From contig NZ_JAABNO010000006.1 in the NCBI RefSeq assembly GCF_009928445.1, positions 124,001-188,000 of the forward strand: 64,000 bases of DNA, given 5' to 3'. The DNA comes from Clostridium sp. C8-1-8. GTDB taxonomy: Bacteria; Bacillota; Clostridia; Clostridiales; Clostridiaceae. Positions within the stretch are counted from its first letter, which is position 1. Every line of letters starts with the position of its first letter. A program made the translations under genes and the position numbers. The notes under the pieces were generated by a model. The model worked only from the letters and a program-made list of their open reading frames with translations, was not told the origin of the DNA and did no database searches. This document shows, piece by piece, positions 55,844-64,000 of this stretch.

Positions 55844-55875
55844 AGTAAAAAAGACCAAACTATAAATAGTTGGTC
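55844..55875 (-). terminator. Riboswitch-controlled terminator
   Basis: On the minus strand GACCAACTAT pairs with ATAGTTTGGTC around a small loop, followed by TTTTTTACTG. The left arm overlaps the 3' strand of aptamer stem P1 (CCAACTATT), so ligand binding should block the terminator and allow transcription (ON switch). Confidence 0.8.
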
Positions 55876-55950
55876 GGTTGCACTACTAGCTGGCTATATA
55901 CAAAGTGCCCAAATAAGTATATAGCTTAACGCTTCCAATATTGATAAATA
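55872..55950 (-). ncRNA. Cyclic-di-GMP-II riboswitch of the adhesin gene
   Basis: On the minus strand: AATATTGGAAGCG, the strand CTATATAC, TTTGGGCACTTT, the complementary GTATATAG, CAGCTAGTAGTGCAACC, GACCAACTATT. P1 is TTGG/CCAA plus AATA/TATT; the inner helix is CTATATAC/GTATATAG (8 bp); GGGCAC pairs with GTGC. This matches the class-II c-di-GMP consensus closely, including TAGTAGTGCAACCGACC. Confidence 0.93.
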
Positions 55951-55957
55951 TAATTAA

Positions 55958-55986
55958 ATAATAATAAGTATCAAGTGGTATGTCAA
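55958..55986 (-). promoter_or_regulatory. Sigma-A promoter of the riboswitch-adhesin transcript
   Basis: On the minus strand TTGACA (55986-55981), 17-base spacer, TATTAT (55963-55958). The aptamer begins close to the expected RNA start. Confidence 0.8.
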
Positions 55987-56043
55987 TATAAACTTGTTAT
56001 ACTTTTCTTTTAGTTCCTTAAAGTAGCTGATTATTTTAATATT

Positions 56044-57276
56044 CTAAATTCCTAAATTATTTATTAGAGCATTATATAGCTCTATAGTAGCTTTTCTAGG
56101 CTTTACATCAAGCTCTTTTTCTAAAGTCTCCTGCATATCTTTATAAAACTTCATAAGCTTTATTCTGTCCCCTTTATAGAAATATATTTTCATCATAAGC
56201 TCATATACTTCTTCATTGTAGGTATTGTATTGAAGTAGCTTAGACAAGTATCTGATAGCTAAGTCATACTGTCTTTTGTCAATATAATAGTGTGCAAGCT
56301 TCATTGTTGTTTCAGTATATATGTCATTTAATTTTTGACTTTCATCTATAGCCCATAGATATCCCTTATTACCGTAAAGCTCACCTAGATATAAATCCAG
56401 TATAGCTTTAATCTGACTAGCATTGCTATCATCTAAAGTCCTATACTTTTCAAGCTTTCTAAAGTCCCAAAGATCACAATAAAATAAATCTATGTTTAAG
56501 GTATAACAGCCATTTTTATACTTTATTAATTCTTCTATAAAACCCGCTTTTTTAAAAGAGGACTTAAGTCTGTATATGGTGCTATGTAGGTTATGCTCAG
56601 CCTTTTTTTCTGGAAAGTCAGCCCAAAGCAGTTCACACAACTTCCATTTCTCCACTGGGCGGCCCTCACTAAGTACAAGATACGCAAACAGTTCCTCAAC
56701 CTTTGAGGTTTCAAACTTGACCTGACTCAAAGACGAAGCACTGTTGCTTTCAGTAGATACAATAAGCTGTCCAAAGGATATAATTGAACATCTCTGATCC
56801 TTTTTATCTTCAGCACTACTAGAATCTTCATAATCTTTACTTTTATTAATATTCTCCTCAGCTTCACTAGCTGCTCTGACCTTTTTTTCATTCCCCTTTG
56901 ATATTATAAGCGGATACCTTTTTATAAGCTTATCCACTGTCCTATTTACCTGTTCTTCTGTTACAGGCTTTAGAATATAATCTGAGGCTTCTACCCTAAA
57001 TGCATCAAAGGCATATTCTTTGTATGCAGTAGCAAAAATTATCTTTATATCATAATTTAAGTCTTCTAAGGCTTCAGCTAAAGCTATTCCATTAATCCCT
57101 GGCATCTCTACATCTATAAATGCAACATCTGGCTTCAATAATTTTATTTGCTCTAGAGCCTCTCTAGGATTTGAGAAGGCTCCTACTATTTCTATATTTT
57201 TATTCTTACTTATTATATATTTCATAAGATTAAGTGTTGGCAGTTCATCATCAATAATGATAGCTGATAATCTCAA
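56044..57276 (-). CDS. Response regulator with SARP-type output (REC-wHTH-BTAD)
   Basis: 410 residues. Receiver domain about 1-122 (IIIDDELPTLNLMKYI, Asp in DVAFIDVEMPG). After a charged linker (about 130-170), a winged helix (about 180-260, EELFAYLVLSEGRPVEKWKLCELLW) and a helical BTAD domain (about 270-408, AILDLYLGELY, AIRYLSKLLQYNTYNEEVYEL) follow, as in SARP/AfsR activators and in B. thuringiensis-like REC-BTAD proteins. The start is TTG with GTAGGAGG upstream. It follows the hybrid kinase by 14 bases and precedes the adhesin. A direct role on the adhesin promoter is possible but unproven. Confidence 0.92.
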   Translation of the reverse strand: MRLSAIIIDDELPTLNLMKYIISKNKNIEIVGAFSNPREALEQIKLLKPDVAFIDVEMPGINGIALAEALEDLNYDIKIIFATAYKEYAFDAFRVEASDYILKPVTEEQVNRTVDKLIKRYPLIISKGNEKKVRAASEAEENINKSKDYEDSSSAEDKKDQRCSIISFGQLIVSTESNSASSLSQVKFETSKVEELFAYLVLSEGRPVEKWKLCELLWADFPEKKAEHNLHSTIYRLKSSFKKAGFIEELIKYKNGCYTLNIDLFYCDLWDFRKLEKYRTLDDSNASQIKAILDLYLGELYGNKGYLWAIDESQKLNDIYTETTMKLAHYYIDKRQYDLAIRYLSKLLQYNTYNEEVYELMMKIYFYKGDRIKLMKFYKDMQETLEKELDVKPRKATIELYNALINNLGI

Positions 57277-57290
57277 AAACTTTGCACCTC

Positions 57291-60200
57291 CTACATCCTT
57301 GGCAATTTTATTTTCACCTTAGTATAACGTTCCTCTTCACTTTCTATATTGAATTCACTGCCTTTTATACTTTTAATTCTGTCATAAACATTTCTTATGC
57401 CAACTCCCTTTTTTCCTCCATCTCTAAGTAACTCTTCTATCTTTTCTTTTTCAATTCCCACACCTGTATCAAATACTTCTATAATTACCTTATCTTGTTC
57501 CTCATTTATTTTTATATCAATAGTTACTCCATCTTCCTTATTATATATGCCGTGCTTTATGGAGTTTTCTACAAGTGGCTGTATAGTAAGGGATGGTATC
57601 ATGCAATTAGTAAGCTTTTCATCCACATCATATTTAACTGACACCAGCTCTCCAAATCTTGCTTTCTCTATTGCTACATAAGCTTCCACTAGGTCAAGCT
57701 CATTATATATGGTTGTAAATATGGAGTCCTTATCAATATCAAACACAGTCCTTAGATATTTGCTAAATTGAGCTATAAGACTAGCTGCTTTTTCACCATC
57801 TGTGTAGCAAAATGACATTATGGTACTTAAGGCATTGAATAGAAAATGAGGCTTTATCTGTGCATGTAAAAAGGCCATCTCACTACTTAAAGCCTCCCTG
57901 ACAGACTTCTTCATATTAATTAAAGTTCTTACTCTAGCCTTTACCTCCCTTTCGTTAAAAGGCTTTTCTAAATAATCATTTGCTCCAGCCTCTAGTCCTA
58001 AAAGTATGTCATCACTTTTATGGCTTGCTGTAGTTATTAGAATTGGAAGCTCTATAAGATTATAATTTTCTCTAACCTTTCTGCAAATCTCTATGCCTGA
58101 AACCCCTGATAGCATTATATCAAGTATCATTACATCTACCGAATTGTCTAAAAGCTTTTTAAACGCTTCTTCTGCAGAAAATGCAATTAATACATTGTAT
58201 CCCTCAGCAATAAATGCATTTCTCGCAACATATATGTTGGAAAGTTCATCATCTACGATTAATATAGTGAAATCATGTCCTTCTAACACATCTAAATTAT
58301 TTTTTATATCCTCGTCTTCATCCTTTATTATAGGCTTTCTTATCAATATTTTTTGTCTCTGGTTAACCTTTGTAGATTGCTTATATGTAGGTATATGAAG
58401 AATAAATTGTACTCCAGAACTTTTCTTAGTATTACTAACCTCTAAAACTCCATTCATCACTTCTACCAACTGCTTTGATATTAAAAGTCCCAGCTCCAAA
58501 CTACTTAGATTTTTCTGTTCACTAAATATATCTTCAATTTCATCTTCACTTAACCCCTCACCATTGTGCTCTAAATTGATATATGTCCTATCATTGAAGG
58601 TATTACTTGTAGCCTTTATGTATCCATCTTCTATGCTGTTAACACAGCTTTCTACAAGGTTATATAATATTTGTCTTATTCTGTTCTCATCAGCATAGAT
58701 GAAGGTATTTTCCTTAACCTCATTAATTAAGTCTATTCTTTTTTTATCAATTAAGTATTTAAAAGTTCCAAAAACAATGTCTATGCATATTCTAAGATCT
58801 ACCTTATTAAATTCAACTCTAAGCTTGCCGTCCTTCAAGGTGATAAAATCCGATATATCTCCAACTAACTTTGACATTCTGCTGGCTGCCTTATTTATAA
58901 GCATTATATCCTTTTTTTCTTTAGGCATATTGTTAAGAAATTCTCTTTGCATAAGCGAATGAGATATATTTATTATTCCGTATATTGGAGTCTTAAGCTC
59001 ATGGGAAGTCTTAACCATAAACTCATCCCTAATTTTTTCAGATTTTATTAAGTCCTCCGAAAGCTTCGCTGAATTTCTGTATGTGGCAGCAAATCTGTAC
59101 GCAAGCAATATAGCAGTAAAGATGATAAAACCCAAGAAGGAAAACGCTAAAAATATACTGTCTCCCAGCATGTTATTGTTATACACAATTGAGATAATCG
59201 GGAAAACCAATAGACATAACATGGATGCCAAAAATAGTACGCTGCTTTTTTCATCCAAGGTACCATAATCCTTCTTATAAAGGCATCTAATAGAATTTAT
59301 TAGCACTATCAAAATTATTATCTGATTAAAGGATAAAAAAAACAGCTTAACTGATGAGTATACACTTAAAGGTGTCACAGTAACTAAAATTAAATATGGA
59401 ATTGTTATAAAATAAACTAATTTATTCACTTTATCACTTAAAAAGGCCTTGTTCATGCTTCTAACAAAAAGAGCAAAAGGAATTATAACAGCAATTGAAA
59501 AAAAGTGTTGAAGTTTATAAACTAAATAGCCTAAATCGTTGTAAAAAACCTGCAATAGTATTCTCTCATTATTTGCGAGAACACATATGGATAGCATGAT
59601 AAAAAAGAGTCCATTGTATAAGAAGCTTTTATCTATAAAATATTTGCCCATTGCATATATTGCTATGTGGTATACACCAAAGAGCATAAGTATCACTGTT
59701 CCAGATATATCTAAAGCATTTTGCATATCCACCAAGTCCTCAATTGCATTAGCTGTTCCAAAGGATATGCTATTAGAAATTCCTCCATTTATATAATCAT
59801 AATTAGCAACTTGTATCACAAGCTCTATATCATACTCCCTAGGCACTTTTTTATATTCAGTAGCCATTCTGCTATTGCCTTCATTATAGAAAAAGATTGT
59901 ATAGGGGCTATTATTAGCTTTATATTGCTTAACCTTGGAAGATACTACACCTCTTTGATCTAATAGCTTTCCATTTATATAAACTTTACTTGCCATCTTT
60001 ATATTCTCAAGCTTTATACCTAATAGCTGAGGCTTCTTATCTGTTTTAATCATTAGCCTATAAGTAGCTACACCCTTACCCTTAAGCTTATTTTTGTCTT
60101 CCTTCCATAGTTCAGGAACATTGATTGTCTCTTTTTCTAAGCTGTAGTCACTAATTAAATCTATAGGCTCTAACAACTTATTTGGATATACCTGCCACCT

Positions 60201-60377
60201 TCCATCTAAATTAATAACCCTATTCTCACTAAGCTTATAATTTGATAAGTCAATATATCCATCAACAGCCACAGGAGGCCTTGCCGCCTGACTATTTATA
60301 TTCATAATCATGAATCCAAGTATTAAAAAACATAATATGCTTATGATTTTCATCGTATCTTTAGTTATTTTTGTCAT
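57291..60377 (-). CDS. Tripartite hybrid sensor kinase (7TMR-DISM, HisKA, REC, LytS-type kinase)
   Basis: 1028 residues. N-terminal membrane anchor, an extracellular jelly-roll-like 7TMR-DISM domain (about 40-215), seven membrane helices (about 220-440), a HisKA H-box (FMVKTSHELKTPIYG, near 465) with a HATPase domain whose N-box is RQILYNLVES and whose G-boxes look weak, a receiver (about 705-820, Asp in VDVMILDIMLSG), then a second kinase of the LytS type (HAQIKPHFLFNALS near 855, QPLVENSIKHG, GVGIRNVYDRI). Two phosphoryl donors of different classes are thus on one chain. It lies in an operon with the SARP-type regulator. The 7TMR-DISM domain suggests sensing of a carbohydrate or other small ligand. 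Confidence 0.93.
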   Translation of the reverse strand: MTKITKDTMKIISILCFLILGFMIMNINSQAARPPVAVDGYIDLSNYKLSENRVINLDGRWQVYPNKLLEPIDLISDYSLEKETINVPELWKEDKNKLKGKGVATYRLMIKTDKKPQLLGIKLENIKMASKVYINGKLLDQRGVVSSKVKQYKANNSPYTIFFYNEGNSRMATEYKKVPREYDIELVIQVANYDYINGGISNSISFGTANAIEDLVDMQNALDISGTVILMLFGVYHIAIYAMGKYFIDKSFLYNGLFFIMLSICVLANNERILLQVFYNDLGYLVYKLQHFFSIAVIIPFALFVRSMNKAFLSDKVNKLVYFITIPYLILVTVTPLSVYSSVKLFFLSFNQIIILIVLINSIRCLYKKDYGTLDEKSSVLFLASMLCLLVFPIISIVYNNNMLGDSIFLAFSFLGFIIFTAILLAYRFAATYRNSAKLSEDLIKSEKIRDEFMVKTSHELKTPIYGIINISHSLMQREFLNNMPKEKKDIMLINKAASRMSKLVGDISDFITLKDGKLRVEFNKVDLRICIDIVFGTFKYLIDKKRIDLINEVKENTFIYADENRIRQILYNLVESCVNSIEDGYIKATSNTFNDRTYINLEHNGEGLSEDEIEDIFSEQKNLSSLELGLLISKQLVEVMNGVLEVSNTKKSSGVQFILHIPTYKQSTKVNQRQKILIRKPIIKDEDEDIKNNLDVLEGHDFTILIVDDELSNIYVARNAFIAEGYNVLIAFSAEEAFKKLLDNSVDVMILDIMLSGVSGIEICRKVRENYNLIELPILITTASHKSDDILLGLEAGANDYLEKPFNEREVKARVRTLINMKKSVREALSSEMAFLHAQIKPHFLFNALSTIMSFCYTDGEKAASLIAQFSKYLRTVFDIDKDSIFTTIYNELDLVEAYVAIEKARFGELVSVKYDVDEKLTNCMIPSLTIQPLVENSIKHGIYNKEDGVTIDIKINEEQDKVIIEVFDTGVGIEKEKIEELLRDGGKKGVGIRNVYDRIKSIKGSEFNIESEEERYTKVKIKLPRM

Positions 60378-60546
60378 AATATCTCCTATTGTTATTTTAT
60401 ATATTGATGAACTGCTATATATAAAAATTGATTAGTATGTTTAAGCGCATTTATCTAAATTAAGTTATACAACTTCTCTTTACCTGATTTATTTATGTTA
60501 CCAAGATATATTTTCTACTAAAGTGCGAAAATATATAGCTCTATTT

Positions 60547-60697
60547 TTAATATTGGCTATGTTCAATAATATTGTTGAAATTAAGCGGTCATGAAGGAGA
60601 TGCTATATGAGCGAGTAATTAGCGCAAGCTCATCTAAGCATCGGATGACTGACCACTTAATTTCAACACAGTACTTTAACATAGGCTTAATATTAAT
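60547..60697. repeat. Repeat R2, copy C, full palindrome
   Basis: About 150 bases. The right half (AGCGCAAGCTC, AAGCATCGGATGACTGACC, CACTTAATTTCAAC, AACATAGGCTTAATATT) is copy A. The left half is its imperfect complement (AATATTGGCTATGTT, GTTGAAATTAAGCGGTCA, GATGCTATATGAGC). So the other copies look like half-elements. The remaining gap 60378-60852 has no gene. Confidence 0.75.
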
Positions 60698-60852
60698 CAT
60701 CTCCAATAGTTATATGTATATAATAATTATTATTACTATATAGTTTATAATGGTTTTATGATTAATACAATATTGTCCATCACCTTTAATTTAATCTGGC
60801 ATATGCTAACTACACAGGCTATAGCTAAATGATTACCTTTTAAATATATAAA

Positions 60853-60889
60853 GGCGTAGATAAGCAACTTTCAATTGCTTATCTACGCC
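60853..60889 (-). terminator. Terminator of the maltodextrin locus
   Basis: A perfect 15-bp stem (GGCGTAGATAAGCAA with TTGCTTATCTACGCC), loop of 7, followed on the minus strand by TTTATATATTT. Confidence 0.85.
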
Positions 60890-60924
60890 AAAATTATTTT
60901 CTTAGCATACAAATGCCTATTAAT

Positions 60925-62793
60925 CTATCTAAATATTACTTTTAATAGTGCTGATTCTTTTTTTGAAAGATGAACCTTGATGTAATCTTCAGTAAACCCC
61001 TTTACTATAAGAGCATTCGGTACAGTCTTTTCTATAATTTCAATAGTATCTGCTACACCAAGTCTATTCATAGGTATTTCTATGTCGCAGCTACTTTCAC
61101 TTTGAGAGTTAACAAAAACAAATGCTTTTTTATCGTCAAATCTAGCAAAGGATAGGTAGTCTTCTGAAGCATCTAATATGGAAAAAGAACCTTCCACTAG
61201 TATTTCTTCTGTTTTTCTTAAAGAAATCATCTTCTTATAAAGACTTCTTATCTCTCTATCCCATTTATCCTCATTCCACTCCATTGGAAATCTGCAGCCA
61301 CCACTGGTTCCTAGCTCACCTGAAAGTCCAACTTCTTCTCCATAATAAATGCAAGGTACCCCTGGAAATAAAAACTCCATCATTATTGCAGCAGCTACAT
61401 CTTTCTTCTCTAAGGAAGGTGAATTATTTATTCTATGAATATCATGACTTCCTAAAAGATTAAACTGGAGAGCCTTCATCACATGAGGTAACTTTCCATA
61501 ATGGCTCAGTACCTCTTCCTTAAACAAAGTACCACTTTGCTTTTTAAATTTTATATCTTTTATCTTCCAGCCTAAAAATACATCATCTTCCCCCAAGTAC
61601 TTCCTCATTGGTCTCATGAAACCAAAATAGTTCATGGTCCCATCCCAAATATCTCCTTGAAGATACTTACTACAGTCCGTCCAGTGTTCGCTTACTATAT
61701 AGGAATCTTCCTTAGTTTCTTTAATTTCTTTCCTTACTTCTTTCCATATGGAAACATCTTGCTGGAACTCATTTACCTTACCTACATTATGAGCTACGTC
61801 CATTCTCCAGCCATCTATATTATAAGGTTCTTCAAGCCACAGCTTTAGAACACTATCCTTTCCTTTGTATATGATGTCCTTTACTTCCTCACAATTATAA
61901 TTTAAAATAGGAAGAGACTCCTCCCCACACCAGCACTCATAGCTTCCGTCATTATAAGTATAATAATACTTTTCCTTTTCTTTAAACCATGGATGGTTAA
62001 TTCCTGTATGATTTATGGATATATCTAATATTATTCTTATACCTGCCTTGTGTAATGCCTCAGTTAGTTCCTTAAGCGCATCATTTCCACCAAAATGTTT
62101 ATCCACGTTAAAATAATCAGTACAGTCATACTTATGGTTTGACGGCGCCTCAAATATTGGGTTTAAATATACAGCGTCTATGCCTAATTCCTTTAGGTAA
62201 TCTATCTTCTTCTCAATGCCTTTTAAGTCCCCGCCGAAGAAATCAACGTTTCCTCCTTTTGGGTAATCATAAGGTTTCTCTCCCCAGGCTAATGCTTTAG
62301 TTTTAAAATTATTTAAGGTATATTCATCATCCTTTACATCATTGTCTCTATCCCCGTTAAAGAATCTATCCACGAATATTTGATAAAATATAGAATTTTT
62401 CACCCAGCTTGGCTGATTATATCCTGCTACAATCTTAAAATCGTATTCTTCTGAGATTATATAGTCATAAAGTCCTTTTTGGTTGTAAAAATAACAACTA
62501 TCCTCAGTTGCCATTATAAAGTGATAATTAATAAAAGGCTGATTAATAAATAGCTCAGCTTTATAGTAAACAAAGTTGTGCTCCACTCTTCCCTTGTTCA
62601 TTGGAAGAATAGATTCTTCTCCATTTCTCGTATATCTTAAATACACTGCTTTTATTGGATTAAGTACTGAAAGTCTTATACTGATCTCTATAGTATCCTT
62701 CAGATTGATATTTTCTTTACTTATAAATAGTTTACTTCCATCAGAAAAGACAGAAGCTTTCCAATCATCTACCGTCTTCCTCTCTAAACTCAT
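60925..62793 (-). CDS. Cytoplasmic GH13 alpha-glucanase (neopullulanase/cyclomaltodextrinase type)
   Basis: 622 residues. The N-terminal domain (about 1-125) resembles a CBM34-like starch-binding domain; the TIM barrel starts at WVKNSIFYQIFVDRF. Conserved regions are intact: DISINHTG (I), GWRMDVAHN with the nucleophile Asp (II), VSEHW with the acid/base Glu (III), LLGSHDIHR (IV). The calcium-like loop NGDRDNDV is present. No signal peptide, so it splits imported maltodextrin or cyclodextrin inside the cell. ATG has GGGAG upstream and overlaps the end of the LacI-type gene by 29 bases, so the two are coupled. Confidence 0.93.
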   Translation of the reverse strand: MSLERKTVDDWKASVFSDGSKLFISKENINLKDTIEISIRLSVLNPIKAVYLRYTRNGEESILPMNKGRVEHNFVYYKAELFINQPFINYHFIMATEDSCYFYNQKGLYDYIISEEYDFKIVAGYNQPSWVKNSIFYQIFVDRFFNGDRDNDVKDDEYTLNNFKTKALAWGEKPYDYPKGGNVDFFGGDLKGIEKKIDYLKELGIDAVYLNPIFEAPSNHKYDCTDYFNVDKHFGGNDALKELTEALHKAGIRIILDISINHTGINHPWFKEKEKYYYTYNDGSYECWCGEESLPILNYNCEEVKDIIYKGKDSVLKLWLEEPYNIDGWRMDVAHNVGKVNEFQQDVSIWKEVRKEIKETKEDSYIVSEHWTDCSKYLQGDIWDGTMNYFGFMRPMRKYLGEDDVFLGWKIKDIKFKKQSGTLFKEEVLSHYGKLPHVMKALQFNLLGSHDIHRINNSPSLEKKDVAAAIMMEFLFPGVPCIYYGEEVGLSGELGTSGGCRFPMEWNEDKWDREIRSLYKKMISLRKTEEILVEGSFSILDASEDYLSFARFDDKKAFVFVNSQSESSCDIEIPMNRLGVADTIEIIEKTVPNALIVKGFTEDYIKVHLSKKESALLKVIFR

Positions 62794-63835
62794 ATACTGA
62801 CTCCCTTTCTATAAGTTCTACTGGTATTATAAATTCTCTTTTATTTGCTTCATTTGAACCTTCAGTTATCATCTGAACAACCTTTTCACCCTTACCGAAT
62901 ATATCTTGTCTTATAGTTGTAAGTTCTGGAATAAAGTATCTACTACTTTTTATATCATCAAATCCAATTACTGAAATATCCTTTGGAACATTAATCTTTT
63001 TTTTATGAAGCCCTTTAATAAGTCCCAAAGCCATAATATCGCTTATTGAAAATACTGCTGTTAGCTCATGTCTTTTTTCCTTTATATAATTGGAAGCATT
63101 TATTCCTCCCTCATAAGTAACATCAGTCTGTATAACAAAGTCTTCTCTAAGTTCAATATTATTTTCCTGTAAAGCTCTTTTATAGCCTTCAAATCTATTT
63201 CTATGAACTATGCTATGTTCAAGATTGCCAGATAAGAACCCTATATTTTTATGACCTTTCTCAATAAGGTATTTCACTGCAATATATGCACCTTGTTCAT
63301 CATCAGTATTAATATAATAGAACCTATCATCAGTATTTTCTTGATCTATTACAACTACCGGTATATTTACATCATGAAGCTTTTTATATAAAGTCCCACT
63401 TATTGCTCCTAAAACCATAACTCCTATAAGTTCACTATCTCTTAAGGCATTTAAGCAATCTTCTTCATTCTCTATTCCAATAATAAGAGTACTAAAGCCT
63501 TTTTCTCTAGCGCCATATTCAACTCCACTTATAAACTCTTGATAAAAAGGGTTATCTGTAAGTACTGTTTTTTTATAGCTTTCCTTTATAGGTATTAGTA
63601 TTCCTATTAACCTACCTTGTCTTTTAGCTAAATTTCTTGCAGTATTATTAGGAACATAGCCCAACTCTTCAATTGTATTTAGAATTCTTAGCTTTGTCTC
63701 ATTGTTTACCTTTTCTACTCCATTAAGCACATAAGATACTGCAGCTATAGAAACTTTTGCTTTTTTAGCCACATCTTTTATAGTTACATTTTGTTTTTTT
63801 ACTGCTTCATCCTTTAAGTTTGACTTTTCTGCCAT
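62765..63835 (-). CDS. LacI/GalR-family transcription regulator
   Basis: 356 residues. After a short charged N-terminus comes the LacI helix-turn-helix (VTIKDVAKKAKVSIAAVSYVLNG, about 16-40) with the hinge helix RNLAKRQG, then the periplasmic-binding-like effector domain (IGILIPIKE to GFDDIKSSRYF, TTIRQDIFGKG). ATG follows AGGAGGA. Position between a MalG-like permease and a GH13 enzyme marks it as the local maltodextrin regulator, probably a repressor released by maltose or maltodextrin. Confidence 0.93.
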   Translation of the reverse strand: MAEKSNLKDEAVKKQNVTIKDVAKKAKVSIAAVSYVLNGVEKVNNETKLRILNTIEELGYVPNNTARNLAKRQGRLIGILIPIKESYKKTVLTDNPFYQEFISGVEYGAREKGFSTLIIGIENEEDCLNALRDSELIGVMVLGAISGTLYKKLHDVNIPVVVIDQENTDDRFYYINTDDEQGAYIAVKYLIEKGHKNIGFLSGNLEHSIVHRNRFEGYKRALQENNIELREDFVIQTDVTYEGGINASNYIKEKRHELTAVFSISDIMALGLIKGLHKKKINVPKDISVIGFDDIKSSRYFIPELTTIRQDIFGKGEKVVQMITEGSNEANKREFIIPVELIERESVYEFREEDGR

Positions 63836-63945
63836 GTCTAGTTCTTCCTCCTGTACTCTTTATGCTTCATGTTCTACCTTTAGGTATATGGATATCTGTG
63901 AACAAATCATTTTAAATGTATATATATTTTAAATTTAAACAGTAA

Positions 63946-64000
63946 CTATCCTTTTACGCCTCCAACTGTAAGCCCAGAAATTAGATATCTTTGCAATACT
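63946..64000 (-). CDS. MalG-like ABC sugar permease, C-terminal end (partial)
   Basis: Only the last 17 codons lie in the window: VLQRYLISGLTVGGVKG and stop. The FQRYIVKGLTAGAVKG-type ending is diagnostic for MalG-family inner-membrane permeases of maltodextrin/oligosaccharide importers. It shows that the locus continues to the right with transporter genes. The 110 bases to the LacI-type start contain no clear terminator. Confidence 0.85.
   Translation of the reverse strand, partial: VLQRYLISGLTVGGVKG

Overview
The window is AT-rich, low-GC Firmicute DNA and most probably comes from a Clostridium sensu stricto (cluster I) species. The evidence is the codon usage, strong GGAGG ribosome sites with frequent TTG and GTG starts, LPKTG surface proteins, two class-II cyclic-di-GMP riboswitches (mostly known from Clostridia), an RRNPP-type peptide quorum-sensing cassette and a Ger(x)C-like spore-germination fragment. 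No rRNA, tRNA, CRISPR array or phage was seen. The species cannot be named from the sequence alone.

Layout. (1) 56-10014: envelope/extracellular polysaccharide genes. One leftward operon holds a GT4, fcl, a GT2-like enzyme and an acetyltransferase. A divergent rightward pair encodes a Wzz-like chain-length protein and a CpsD-like kinase. A second leftward operon holds an initiating sugar transferase, ugd, manC and gmd. Together they point to a glycan containing L-fucose and probably glucuronate. (2) 10624-15242: an orphan LuxR-type response regulator behind a c-di-GMP-II riboswitch, a HepT/MntA toxin-antitoxin pair, a small secreted protein, a ribbon-helix-helix-like protein and a YdcF-like membrane protein. 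(3) 15351-22008: a mobile region. It has an IS1182-family element inserted in a short palindromic repeat, an intact RRNPP regulator with its 44-aa pre-peptide, a second IS1182-like element, an IS66 remnant, and the 3' end of a second RRNPP cassette. (4) 22219-38676: a second polysaccharide cluster (SGNH hydrolase, glf, wzx, galactofuranosyltransferase-like GT2, wzy, two GT4, a second initiating transferase), then an O-antigen-ligase-like protein, an LPKTG protein, an acyltransferase and a small membrane-anchored protein. (5) 39005-52171: an orphan Ger(x)C C-terminal domain, a 2461-aa LPKTG protein with 16 repeats of about 101 residues, an oxidoreductase, an OmpR-type two-component system, and a radical SAM/ferritin-like pair. 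(6) 52545-60377: an LPKTG adhesin under a c-di-GMP-II ON-switch candidate, beside a SARP-type response regulator and a tripartite hybrid kinase. (7) 60925-64000: a maltodextrin locus (GH13 enzyme, LacI regulator, end of a MalG-like permease).

How it fits together. The theme is surface attachment: two glycan systems, three sortase-anchored proteins and several regulators. Two c-di-GMP-II aptamers suggest that a high c-di-GMP level turns on one adhesin and one transcription regulator next to the glycan operons. A peptide quorum-sensing unit sits in the middle. Intergenic DNA carries at least four small repeat families (called R1 to R4 here) that appear not to be explained by known features. Two copies of R3 show base changes that preserve a long hairpin.
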